22,154 bases of DNA from JAHDBG01 sp963922685 (GCA_963922685.1 CAWUJM010000029.1:1-22154), one strand, 5' to 3'; shown: positions 7,601 to 15,343, numbered from the stretch's first letter. The notes: generated by a model from the sequence alone, not told the origin. Made by a program: numbers and translations.

Positions 7601-7712
7601 AGCAGGCCCTGGATCGGGTTCTCCGGGGTACGCCATAAACCCATCCGTGGGGGCTCGGCTGCGGCCATCCATGGCCGCAGACGCCCCCGGAGAACCCGAT
7701 CCGGGGCCTGCT
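7601..7712. repeat. Large REP-like palindromic element
   Basis: The outer arms 7601-7628 and 7685-7712 are inverted copies over 28 bases with a single mismatch (T/C, which still wobble-pairs in RNA); they share GGATCGGGTTCTCCGGGG. Nested inside is a second palindrome, CTGCGGCCAT CC ATGGCCGCAG (7659-7680). The element fills nearly the whole gap between prfC and the next gene. Similar 'CCGGAGAACCCGATCC' palindromes with an ATGGATGGCCGC core are, from memory, dispersed in several gammaproteobacterial genomes, so it is probably one copy of a mobile palindromic repeat. It may also act as a terminator or mRNA-stabilising structure. Confidence 0.8.
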
Positions 7713-7729
7713 CCTTCAGGTACAGTGTG

Positions 7730-9220
7730 ATGGATACGTTACAACAATTCGCCCAGGCACTGATTCAGTGGAGTGCACTGACCCTGTTGTTTGTGATCGG
7801 CCTGCTGATCCTGCTCACCGGCATCCTCTATCTGGTGGACCGCACACAGACGACCCATACTATCCGGCGTAATTATCCGGTCGTTGGCCGGTTTCGCTAC
7901 TGGTTTGAACATCTGGGCACCTTTTTCCGCCAGTATTTCTTCGCTATGGATCGGGAAGAACTGCCATTCAACCGGGCAGAACGTTCCTGGGTATACCGTG
8001 CCGCAAAAAAAACGGATACCACAATACCCTTCGGCTCAACACGCCAGCTGAATACACCGGGAGACCCGATCTTTCTGCACAGTCCGTTCCCGGTGCTGGC
8101 TGAGCAGGCCACAGCAACCGCACCCGTGACGATAGGTGCCGGCTATTGTGGACAACCTTACACCGCCCAGTCACTGATTCATATCTCCGGCATGAGCTAT
8201 GGTGCCATTTCGCAGCCAGCCGTACAGGCCTTATCAAAAGGTGCCAGGTTGGCCGGCATCTGGCTGAATACCGGAGAAGGCGGGCTGTCCGCGCATCACC
8301 TGTCCGGCGGGTGTGATCTGGTCTTTCAGATCGGGACCGGCAAACATGGTGTCAGCGATGCCGCAGGTCACTTATCTGAAGGTAAATTGCGTACCCTCGC
8401 TGCGCAGCCTCTGGTCAGGATGTTCGAAATCAAGCTCAGTCAGGGTGCCAAACCGGGGAAGGGCGGCATTCTGCCCGGAGATAAGGTCACTGCTGAAATC
8501 GCCCGCATTCGCGGCGGTATGGCCGGGCAGGACTCCATCAGTCCGAATGCGCATCGGGATATCCGCTCAGTCTCTGACCTGCTGCAGATGATACAACGTA
8601 TCCGGCAGATCACCGGCAAACCGGTGGGGCTCAAGACAGCGGTCGGGCAATTACACTTTTTCACTTCCCTGTTCAGTGAGATTCAGACGCGCGGACCGGA
8701 TACAGCACCCGATTTCATCACGCTGGACAGTGCCGATGGCGGCACAGGTGCAGCACCACAACCCTTGCTGGATTATGTCGGTCTGCCGCTGTCAGAGAGC
8801 CTGCCACTGGTAGTCGGTCTGCTGCACGAATACGGTTTGCGCGAACGCATCCGCGTGATTGCTTCCGGCAAACTACTGGTGCCGGGGAAGGTCGCCTGGG
8901 CCATCGCTGCCGGTGCCGATTTTGTGGTGTCCGCACGTGGCTTTATGTTCGCACTGGGCTGCATCCAGGCGCTGCAGTGCAACAAAAATACCTGCCCCAC
9001 CGGCATCACCACTCACAAACCGGTGCTGCAACGCGGCCTGGTGCCACAAGACAAGGCGATACGGGTTGCTAATTTTGCCCGCGAAATCAATCACAGCGTC
9101 AGTCTGATCGCACATGCGTGTGGTGTGTCACAGCCACGCGCACTCACCCGCGAACATGTGCGCATCATTCAGTACCATGGAAAATCTGTGCCATTATCTG
9201 AGCTGCATCCGTTACCCTGA
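7730..9220 (+). CDS. Membrane-anchored FMN-binding glutamate synthase-family protein
   Basis: This is a stand-alone version of the central and FMN domains of the glutamate synthase large subunit, without the glutaminase domain. One N-terminal hydrophobic helix lies at about residues 14-36, followed by a soluble TIM-barrel: ISGMSYGAIS, LNTGEGGLS, EIKLSQGAKPGKGG, ISPNAHRDI, TLDSADGGTGAAP. The cysteines C411, C417 and C422 in CIQALQCNKNTCPTG have the spacing of the GltB 3Fe-4S site. The physiological reaction is unknown to me; glutamate synthesis from ammonia is not established for these short forms. The start is ATG 7730; an adjacent in-frame GTG at 7727 is equally close to the weak CAGG. The gene may share a transcript with icd 70 bases downstream. 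Confidence 0.85.
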   Translation: MDTLQQFAQALIQWSALTLLFVIGLLILLTGILYLVDRTQTTHTIRRNYPVVGRFRYWFEHLGTFFRQYFFAMDREELPFNRAERSWVYRAAKKTDTTIPFGSTRQLNTPGDPIFLHSPFPVLAEQATATAPVTIGAGYCGQPYTAQSLIHISGMSYGAISQPAVQALSKGARLAGIWLNTGEGGLSAHHLSGGCDLVFQIGTGKHGVSDAAGHLSEGKLRTLAAQPLVRMFEIKLSQGAKPGKGGILPGDKVTAEIARIRGGMAGQDSISPNAHRDIRSVSDLLQMIQRIRQITGKPVGLKTAVGQLHFFTSLFSEIQTRGPDTAPDFITLDSADGGTGAAPQPLLDYVGLPLSESLPLVVGLLHEYGLRERIRVIASGKLLVPGKVAWAIAAGADFVVSARGFMFALGCIQALQCNKNTCPTGITTHKPVLQRGLVPQDKAIRVANFAREINHSVSLIAHACGVSQPRALTREHVRIIQYHGKSVPLSELHPLP

Positions 9221-9290
9221 ACCGGAATGTGATAAAATCTGTCGGCTGAATCAATCCCCCCTTACCCCCTTAAGAACAAACCCACGACCC

Positions 9291-10544
9291 ATGCCACAAC
9301 ATATCCAGCGCCCGGCCCGGGGCGATATCATCACCTGTTCCGACGACGGCAGGCTGCAGGTTCCGGATCAACCGATCATCCCCTACATTGAAGGTGACGG
9401 CATTGGTGCTGATATCACACCTGTCATGCGGCAGGTGGTGGATGCCGTGGTCAACCGGGCATATGGCGGTAAACGCCAGATTGCCTGGATGGAGGTCTAC
9501 GCAGGTGAGAAATCCACTCAGGTGTATGGCCCGGGTGTGTGGCTGCCGGATGAAACCCTGCAGGCCGTGCAGGATCATGTCATCTCTATCAAGGGTCCGC
9601 TTACCACGCCGGTCGGCGGCGGTATTCGTTCACTGAATGTCAGCCTGCGCCAGCAACTGGATCTGTATGTCTGCCTGCGTCCGGTACGTTATTTTGCCGG
9701 CACGCCCAGCCCGTTGCGGCATCCGGAACACACCGACATGGTCATCTTTCGTGAAAATTCGGAAGACATCTACGCCGGGATTGAATGGGCAGCCGGCAGC
9801 CCGGAGACAGAGCAGCTCATCCATTATCTGCAGCATGAGATGGGTGTTCACAAGATCCGTTTCCCGGAGACATCCGGCATCGGTATCAAGCCGGTCTCGC
9901 AAGCAGGCACTGAACGGCTGGTGCGCAAGGCGATTCAGTATGCGATAGAACATAACCGCCCTTCAGTCACGCTGGTGCATAAGGGCAACATCATGAAATA
10001 TACCGAAGGCGCGTTCAAAAACTGGGGCTATGACCTGGCAAGGCGTGAATTCGGCGCGACCGAACTGGACGGCGGACCTTGGTGCCACTTTACCAACCCT
10101 GATACCGGCAATCAGATCGTGATCAAAGATGTGATTGCGGATGCATTTCTGCAACAGATCTTATTACGTCCCGCTGACTATGATGTGATCGCAACCCTGA
10201 ACCTGAACGGAGATTACATCTCGGATGCCTTGGCCGCACAGGTGGGTGGTATCGGTATGGCACCCGGTGCCAACCTGTCGGATCGGGTGGCCATGTTCGA
10301 AGCCACACACGGCACAGCCCCGAGATATGCCGGACAGGATAAGGTTAATCCGGGATCACTGATCCTGTCTGCTGAAATGATGTTGCGCCATCTGGGCTGG
10401 ACAGAAGCAGCCGACCTGATCATACAGGCAGTGGAAACGACCATCAGCAACAAAACTGTCACCTATGATCTGGCACGCCTGCTGCCGGGTGCCACAGAGG
10501 TCAGTTGTTCCGGCTTCAGTCAGGCGATGATCGCCAGCCTCTGA
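9291..10544 (+). CDS. icd: NADP-dependent isocitrate dehydrogenase
   Basis: Icd oxidatively decarboxylates isocitrate to 2-oxoglutarate in the TCA cycle. The ATG at 9291 gives 417 residues, close to 416 in E. coli; an upstream in-frame extension to 9114 is antisense-like and overlaps the previous gene. The substrate loop GGIRSLNVSLRQ contains Ser114, the counterpart of E. coli Ser113 that the AceK kinase phosphorylates. The cofactor loop reads HGTAPRYAGQDKVNPG: the Tyr (346) that marks NADP specificity is kept, but E. coli Lys344 is Arg345 here. Tyr and Arg in TVTYDLARL are also conserved, so NADP preference is expected. The 3' end overlaps the convergent membrane protein gene by 25 bases. 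Confidence 0.97.
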   Translation: MPQHIQRPARGDIITCSDDGRLQVPDQPIIPYIEGDGIGADITPVMRQVVDAVVNRAYGGKRQIAWMEVYAGEKSTQVYGPGVWLPDETLQAVQDHVISIKGPLTTPVGGGIRSLNVSLRQQLDLYVCLRPVRYFAGTPSPLRHPEHTDMVIFRENSEDIYAGIEWAAGSPETEQLIHYLQHEMGVHKIRFPETSGIGIKPVSQAGTERLVRKAIQYAIEHNRPSVTLVHKGNIMKYTEGAFKNWGYDLARREFGATELDGGPWCHFTNPDTGNQIVIKDVIADAFLQQILLRPADYDVIATLNLNGDYISDALAAQVGGIGMAPGANLSDRVAMFEATHGTAPRYAGQDKVNPGSLILSAEMMLRHLGWTEAADLIIQAVETTISNKTVTYDLARLLPGATEVSCSGFSQAMIASL

Positions 10545-11338
10545 TTGAGGATCAGTTCCAGCACGACCTTACTGCCGAAATAAGCCAGCAGCAACAGTCC
10601 GAAGCCGGATAAAGTCCAGCGCATGGCGGTGCGACCACGCCAGCCGCCCTGCCAGCGCCCCCACAATAATCCGGCAAACACCGCCCACGCCAGTACCGAT
10701 AAAACAGTCTTATGCACCACCTGCTGAGCAAACATATCGTGCAGATGCGTCAGGCCAGACAACAATGCCAGACTTAATAAAATAAAGCCGAGCCTGATCA
10801 GCTCGAACAACACAGTTTCCATTGTCTGCAACGGTGGCAGACTGCGCATCAGGCCATTCGGGTGGTGCTGGCGCAGACAATGATCCTGCACTGTCAGCAG
10901 AACAGCCTGAGCAGCAGCCAGAAACAATACCGCATACGCCAGCATAGAACCTATAATATGGCCGAGCAACAGCCCGCCTATGTCCGGCGAGTCGGCAGGT
11001 GATGACGCATTCAGACCGGCCAGAACACCTGCAGCAGCCAGCGGGAAGACCACAATACCCAAGCTGTCCAGTGGCTTGGACAGACAGGACAGGATAAACA
11101 GACCCGCAATCAGTCCGGTGGCCAGAGAGATCGCAGTAAACAGGTCCGGAAACCAGCCAGCCGGGGCCAGCAGCAGCACAACCAGGCTGGCTGCATGCGC
11201 CAGCACTGCTGCAGTACCCGACCACAGATCCCAGCGGACTGCTGATTGTGCCACCCGGAAAGATCGAAACAGACAGGCTGCCCGCCAGCCAGCCGCCAGC
11301 AGATACAGAATACAGGCTATGACGGCTGCAGAAATCAC
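10520..11338 (-). CDS. CcsA/YpjD-type cytochrome c assembly-like membrane protein
   Basis: The 272-residue protein has about eight hydrophobic segments. It resembles the YpjD (E. coli CorE) branch of the cytochrome c assembly (CcmC/CcsA) superfamily: a LGHIIGSMLAYAVLFLAAAQAV block near 130-150, LETVLFELIRLGF-like helix, SGLTHLHDMFAQQVVHKT and SVLAWAVFAGLLWGR. The HDM...HKT stretch holds the His residues typical of this superfamily. In many relatives the gene sits beside ffh; here it lies between icd and ppa. The start is GTG 11338 after GGAAGGAAC. It diverges from ppa with 40 bases between the starts. Its role in heme handling or membrane assembly is inferred from family only. Confidence 0.8.
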   Translation of the reverse strand: MISAAVIACILYLLAAGWRAACLFRSFRVAQSAVRWDLWSGTAAVLAHAASLVVLLLAPAGWFPDLFTAISLATGLIAGLFILSCLSKPLDSLGIVVFPLAAAGVLAGLNASSPADSPDIGGLLLGHIIGSMLAYAVLFLAAAQAVLLTVQDHCLRQHHPNGLMRSLPPLQTMETVLFELIRLGFILLSLALLSGLTHLHDMFAQQVVHKTVLSVLAWAVFAGLLWGRWQGGWRGRTAMRWTLSGFGLLLLAYFGSKVVLELILNQRLAIIA

Positions 11339-11378
11339 GTTCCTTCCCTCTGTACTCTTCTGATCATAAGGATATGGT

Positions 11379-11906
11379 ATGAACTTAGACCGCGTCGCAC
11401 CGGGCGATCAGGCCCCCGACGAAATCAACGTCATCATTGAAATCACAGCCAGCAAAGAACCGGTTAAGTATGAACTGGATAAATCAACTGGCGCAATGTG
11501 CGTGGATCGCTTTTTAGCGACAGCCATGTATTATCCGTGTAATTACGGCTATGTGCCACAAACCTTATCTCTGGACGGCGATCCGGTGGATGTGATGGTG
11601 ATCGCACCGCTGCCGATCATCCACGGTGCTGTGATCCGGTGTCGCCCGCTCGGCGTACTGAAGATGGAAGATGATGGCGGTATTGATGCGAAGATCCTGG
11701 CTGTCCCGGTCAGCAAGCTGACACCGGTTTATGACCAGATGCAAAGCTATCAGGATATACCATCCGGTACACTGGATCAGCTGCGGCATTTCTTTGAACA
11801 CTACAAAGACCTGGAGCCTGGCAAGTGGGCTAAGATCCAAGGCTGGGAAGGTGTTGCCGCTGCAAAAGAAGAAATTCAGGACAGCATTGCTCGTTACACC
11901 GGATAA
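11379..11906 (+). CDS. ppa: Inorganic pyrophosphatase
   Basis: A cytoplasmic family I pyrophosphatase hydrolyses PPi to two phosphates and drives biosynthetic reactions forward. The 175 residues align end to end with E. coli Ppa (176). The signature DGDPVDVMV provides the metal ligands Asp66 and Asp71, and Asp103 in GGIDAK matches the third. KYELDKSTGA, YYPCNYGYVP and HFFEHYKDLEPGKW are also conserved. The ATG is preceded by AAGGATATGGT, a good ribosome binding site. A strong stem-loop lies between ppa and engB. Confidence 0.97.
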   Translation: MNLDRVAPGDQAPDEINVIIEITASKEPVKYELDKSTGAMCVDRFLATAMYYPCNYGYVPQTLSLDGDPVDVMVIAPLPIIHGAVIRCRPLGVLKMEDDGGIDAKILAVPVSKLTPVYDQMQSYQDIPSGTLDQLRHFFEHYKDLEPGKWAKIQGWEGVAAAKEEIQDSIARYTG

Positions 11907-11921
11907 ACTGATCATCTGCCA

Positions 11922-11949
11922 GCAGAGGTAGCCGTCTGGCGACCTCTGC
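11922..11949 (+). terminator. Stem-loop after ppa, possible terminator
   Basis: GCAGAGGT (11922-11929) pairs with ACCTCTGC (11942-11949), and the loop holds a further GCC/GGC pair (11931-11933, 11938-11940). The stem is long and GC-rich. The trailing sequence is pyrimidine-rich with TTCTGTTTTG rather than a clean U-run, and engB starts only 17 bases later, so it may attenuate rather than end transcription. Confidence 0.45.
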
Positions 11950-11965
11950 CCATTCCCCTTCTGTT

Positions 11966-12601
11966 TTGTCTCCCATCTACCAGCAGGCGCAATTTCTCAC
12001 CAGCGCTGCCAACCTCACACAAACACCGCCCGACAACGGCTGTGAGATCGCCTTCGCCGGACGTTCTAACGCCGGTAAGTCCAGTGCGATCAATACCTTG
12101 TGCCAGCAGAAAAAACTGGCCCGCACCAGCCGTACGCCCGGACGTACCCAGCTACTCAATTTCTTTCAGATTGATGCAACACGCCGTCTGGTTGATCTGC
12201 CGGGCTATGGTTATGCCCGGGTCGCTGTATCAGTCAGGCAACAATGGCAACAAAGCCTGGCCGATTATCTGGAACAGCGTCGCTGTCTGCGCGGATTGAT
12301 GCTGATCATGGATGCCCGTCATCCACTTAAGCCATATGACCAGCAGATGCTGAACTGGGCCAGCACCATGTCACTACCGGTACATATTCTATTGACGAAG
12401 GCCGACAAGCTGAGCCAGGCTGCTGCCGAATTCAGTCTGCAACAGGTACAGGACTCTCTGCTGGCGGATCAGGTGACAGCCAGTCTGCAGATATTTTCAT
12501 CGCATAAACACTGGGGTATCACCGAAGCTCAGGAAAAGCTGAATCAATGGTTTGGCTTGCAGGGCACCTCTGAACAGTATTCAGTATCTACAACCAGATA
12601 G
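11966..12601 (+). CDS. engB: Ribosome biogenesis GTP-binding protein EngB (YihA/YsxC)
   Basis: EngB is an essential TRAFAC GTPase for late 50S ribosome assembly. The 211 residues match E. coli YihA (210). G motifs: GRSNAGKSS at 32-40, the TPGRTQLLNFF switch at 58-67, DLPG at 77-80 and TKAD in the HILLTKADKL block. The start is a TTG giving SPIYQQAQF, which lines up with the N-terminus of relatives; no ATG nearby fits. The last 58 bases overlap the antisense 3' end of the CDPS gene. Probably cotranscribed with ppa unless the intervening stem-loop terminates. Confidence 0.93.
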   Translation: MSPIYQQAQFLTSAANLTQTPPDNGCEIAFAGRSNAGKSSAINTLCQQKKLARTSRTPGRTQLLNFFQIDATRRLVDLPGYGYARVAVSVRQQWQQSLADYLEQRRCLRGLMLIMDARHPLKPYDQQMLNWASTMSLPVHILLTKADKLSQAAAEFSLQQVQDSLLADQVTASLQIFSSHKHWGITEAQEKLNQWFGLQGTSEQYSVSTTR

Positions 12602-13242
12602 CCCTGATGATCAGGTACAAAACGTCTGTTCTGTTCAAAACAGGTCTTGATGAAAGGGGCACAATCTTTATAACAGAACATAGCACTTTTTTTGTTCAGG
12701 ATATCTGCGCTATTAAAAAACAATGGCATTTCAGCTAACAGATATTTAACCGCAATTTCCAGCATATCTTTGTTGATTGTATCCACTTTATCTTTTACTA
12801 CCTGCTCAGAAGTCTCCAGACATTTTTCCCGGAAGCTGATATCATCAGCATATTTTTCTTTATAAAATTTTAATGCCTGATGATAGGCCTCACTTGTGTT
12901 CAGATAATCAAAATTTAATATAATATGCTCAGCTTCTTTTTCCGATATACTGAGCTCCGCTAAAGATCTCAGACACTTATTTTTCAGATAATCTGCCTGC
13001 CTCTCCGCTTTTTTTGTAGCTTTAGGCTTATCATATCCCAGAGCCATCAACGTGTATACTGAAGGTTCATCCGGAATAAAAAGGCTGAAACTCTCGAAAT
13101 TATGCGCTGCCCAGCCTGATAAAGCAGTAATTCGTTCCACAGAAAAGTAACTATTAAACGGACTGATCCCTAAAACTATATGCTTTCTTTCTGCATAAAC
13201 TGATTCACAATGTATTGTAGCAGGATAAGCTTTAACAATCAT
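12544..13242 (-). CDS. Cyclodipeptide synthase (tRNA-dependent, AlbC-like)
   Basis: CDPSs take two aminoacyl-tRNAs and form a cyclic dipeptide by a ping-pong mechanism through an acyl-enzyme on serine; the fold derives from class Ic aminoacyl-tRNA synthetases. The 232 residues match the family length. HIVLGISPFNSYFS at 21-34 contains Ser27, equal to AlbC Ser37. VKYLLAEMPLF at 165-175 supplies Tyr167 and Glu171 (AlbC Tyr178, Glu182). FCYKDCAP at 189-196 gives Tyr191 (AlbC Tyr202). Between them are SVYTLMALGY and RQADYLKNK, the basic helix thought to contact tRNA. AlbC positions 40/202/203 are N30, Y191, K192: neither the NYH nor the XYP subfamily pattern. It overlaps the upstream methyltransferase by ATGA and engB by 58 antisense bases. 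It is AT-rich against its surroundings, suggesting transfer. The product is not predictable from sequence alone. Confidence 0.9.
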   Translation of the reverse strand: MIVKAYPATIHCESVYAERKHIVLGISPFNSYFSVERITALSGWAAHNFESFSLFIPDEPSVYTLMALGYDKPKATKKAERQADYLKNKCLRSLAELSISEKEAEHIILNFDYLNTSEAYHQALKFYKEKYADDISFREKCLETSEQVVKDKVDTINKDMLEIAVKYLLAEMPLFFNSADILNKKSAMFCYKDCAPFIKTCFEQNRRFVPDHQGYLVVDTEYCSEVPCKPNH

Positions 13243-14309
13243 TTATTTTTCCTGGCAAGATAATAATTATTAAATGCATCTTCCGGAATACTTTTTATTT
13301 CGACATTTTTAAACCCTGCCTCATCCAGCATTTCAAGTGCTTTTTGTTTTCCCCACATGGCACCCAGACCGATACCATTCAAACCCAATGAAACAGTCAT
13401 ACAATGCATACATGATGTTGTATATAACCATGTCCCGAATGGATGATTCACATTGTCTTTAAGCTCACTTGATGCGGCCAGATCAACCATCAGAAAAGTA
13501 CCATCTTCGGCCAGTGAGTCAGCAATTGATTGCAATATTCCGGCAGGTTGTGCAATATCGTGAATTACATCGAAAGCTGTAATCAATCCATATTTACCCT
13601 GTTCATTAAAATTCATAATATCCGTCACTTCCAGAGTGACATTAGTCAGACCCAGTGACTTTGCTGTTTTTCTCGCAGTATAAATGCTATCTTCCGAAAA
13701 GTCATAGCCAGTGAAATGACTTTCAGGGAATTTCTCTGCCATAAGATTCAGGATATGGCCATTACCACAACCCAGATCAAGGACTTCAATACCACAATGC
13801 ATTTTTTCAACCACATCCGGCATAAGCGGTAAGATCCCCTGGTTGATCGTCGCATTAAATCGTTCAGCATTAATATCAGCCCATAGTGCCATAAAATCTG
13901 AATAAGCTGAATAAGAAACACCACCTCCCTGATGAAAACTTCTGATAACGTCTTTCTGCACTGATGACAGATAAGGAATAACCATTGCCAGTCTCGCCAT
14001 ATTATTCTGTCCTGCTGAATGAGTCAGGACAGAAGCATGTTCAGATGGGAGGCTATAGGTATTTTTATCCGCATCATAATCAATAATTTTACCTGTCACC
14101 ATTGCAGCCAGCCATTCACGAACATACCTTTCATGTAATCCTGATTCTGAGGCAATGATTTTACTGGTTGAAGGTGACATGCCGCTCATACATTCAAATA
14201 AACCGGTTTGATATCCAATACCGATCATAAGGCTCAGCATAGATTCATTGAGAATATTCAGCATATTTTCAGAAAAAGCATCTGCTTTTTTCTGGTCCAG
14301 GTGACTCAT
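13239..14309 (-). CDS. SAM-dependent methyltransferase with winged-helix N-domain (Rv2258c-like)
   Basis: A 356-residue class I methyltransferase. Residues 15-95 form a winged-helix, dimerisation-type domain (SLMIGIGYQTGLFECM, GLHERYVREWLAAMVTGKI, then YSLPSEHASVL). SAM motif I is VLDLGCGNG at 176-184, followed by the acidic loop GYDFSED (Asp203) and the AFDVIHDIAQP block. The C-terminal SCMHCMTVSL and GLGAMWGKQKALEMLDEAGF are hallmarks of the Rv2258c-type family. ATG 14309 is preceded by GGAG (14315-14318) five bases away. The ATGA overlap with the CDPS start puts both in one translational unit, so the likely substrate is the cyclodipeptide or a precursor. Methyl position (N, O or C) cannot be read from the sequence. 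Low GC like the CDPS. Confidence 0.88.
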   Translation of the reverse strand: MSHLDQKKADAFSENMLNILNESMLSLMIGIGYQTGLFECMSGMSPSTSKIIASESGLHERYVREWLAAMVTGKIIDYDADKNTYSLPSEHASVLTHSAGQNNMARLAMVIPYLSSVQKDVIRSFHQGGGVSYSAYSDFMALWADINAERFNATINQGILPLMPDVVEKMHCGIEVLDLGCGNGHILNLMAEKFPESHFTGYDFSEDSIYTARKTAKSLGLTNVTLEVTDIMNFNEQGKYGLITAFDVIHDIAQPAGILQSIADSLAEDGTFLMVDLAASSELKDNVNHPFGTWLYTTSCMHCMTVSLGLNGIGLGAMWGKQKALEMLDEAGFKNVEIKSIPEDAFNNYYLARKNK

Positions 14310-14371
14310 GACTGCTCCAGCGCAAAAATTGATGATTTTATCCGCTCAGAATGATTACTCGACATAACGCT

Positions 14372-15319
14372 TCAATCAGGCCATAAACCCCGGATGCCGG
14401 CAATCCCCTGCGCACCTGCCTGCCAGGCCTGTGGCAGGTCGTGTAATACCATACCACCGAGTGCATACACTGGAATCTGCGCCGCTGCAACCCACGTAGC
14501 AAACTTCTGCCAACCCAGTGGCACTGCCTGCGGATGACTCAGTGTGGATGACACAGGTGAGAGTACGACAAAATCAGCACCAATCGCCTGTGCCTGCTGA
14601 ATATCAGCAGGTGAATGACAGGATGCCGCCAGCCAGCGCAATCCGGCAGGGCGTTCCTGACAGGATTGCAATTGTCGGCTGTTCAGATGCAGACCCTGTG
14701 CACCCAGACGCTGTGCCTGTGTGATTCCAGTATTTAACATCAGTGTCGCTTCTGCTGTCTGGCACAAGTCTGTTGCCGCAGAGACCAGATCAGCATAGTC
14801 GGACTGGTTCAGATCTGAAACCCGCAACTGGATCAGCCTGATCCCATTCAACAAGACCTGACGTAATTCCGATAACCAACGAGAAGGATTTCCGCCGGTT
14901 GGTGGCGAAATCACATAACAGTCCGGCAATTGCACCGCCTGCACAATCGCCCGGTTGGCTGTCGGCATCGTGTAGTCCGGCAGATCCGGCGGCCTTACCC
15001 AACGCAGCGGCTGGCCCTCACACCCGACCACCTCACCTTCCCAGGCAACAACCTGCCATACCTGCAATGTCAGTTGTCTATCCGGGTAATGATGCCGGAT
15101 CTGAATCAGTGGGTGCTGTTGTGTCACCACAATACCCACTTCTTCCCGTAATTCGCGGTGCAGCGCGTCAACAAGCGATTCCTCCGGTTCGCATTTGCCA
15201 CCCGGAAATTCCCACAAATCACCCTGATGTGCGGTTGGCGCACGTCGTGCAATCAGCACTTTGCCAGCCGCATTACGTACCACACCCAGCACGATCCGCA
15301 CTGCCTGATCGGCGCACAT
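14372..15319 (-). CDS. Fused Nudix hydrolase (MutT-like) and ThiE-like domain protein
   Basis: The N-terminal half is a Nudix hydrolase with a perfect Nudix box, G41 to I63 (GKCEPEE...RELREEVGI), and the MutT-like LWEFPGGK just before it. MutT enzymes remove oxidised nucleotides such as 8-oxo-dGTP. The C-terminal half (about 130-315) is a thiamine phosphate synthase-like TIM barrel: IQLRVSDL, GLHLNSRQL, ASCHSPADIQQAQAIGADFVVLSPV and PVYALGGM. The catalytic-type QLRxK lysine of ThiE is Ser here, so this half may not make thiamine phosphate. The fusion (about 310 residues) is common in gammaproteobacteria, often beside secA or argJ; here it follows dsrE2 and precedes the methyltransferase. Confidence 0.88.
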   Translation of the reverse strand: MCADQAVRIVLGVVRNAAGKVLIARRAPTAHQGDLWEFPGGKCEPEESLVDALHRELREEVGIVVTQQHPLIQIRHHYPDRQLTLQVWQVVAWEGEVVGCEGQPLRWVRPPDLPDYTMPTANRAIVQAVQLPDCYVISPPTGGNPSRWLSELRQVLLNGIRLIQLRVSDLNQSDYADLVSAATDLCQTAEATLMLNTGITQAQRLGAQGLHLNSRQLQSCQERPAGLRWLAASCHSPADIQQAQAIGADFVVLSPVSSTLSHPQAVPLGWQKFATWVAAAQIPVYALGGMVLHDLPQAWQAGAQGIAGIRGLWPD

Positions 15320-15343
15320 CTGTCGTTTCAGCAGTGTCAGATA

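Noticed and set aside
9114..9290. N-terminal extension of icd
   Set aside because: It overlaps the preceding gene in another frame and Icd proteins start at the ATG at 9291.
10520..10544. Overlap of icd and the membrane protein gene as a possible frame error
   Set aside because: Both proteins have normal family-like C-termini, so a simple tail-to-tail overlap is sufficient.
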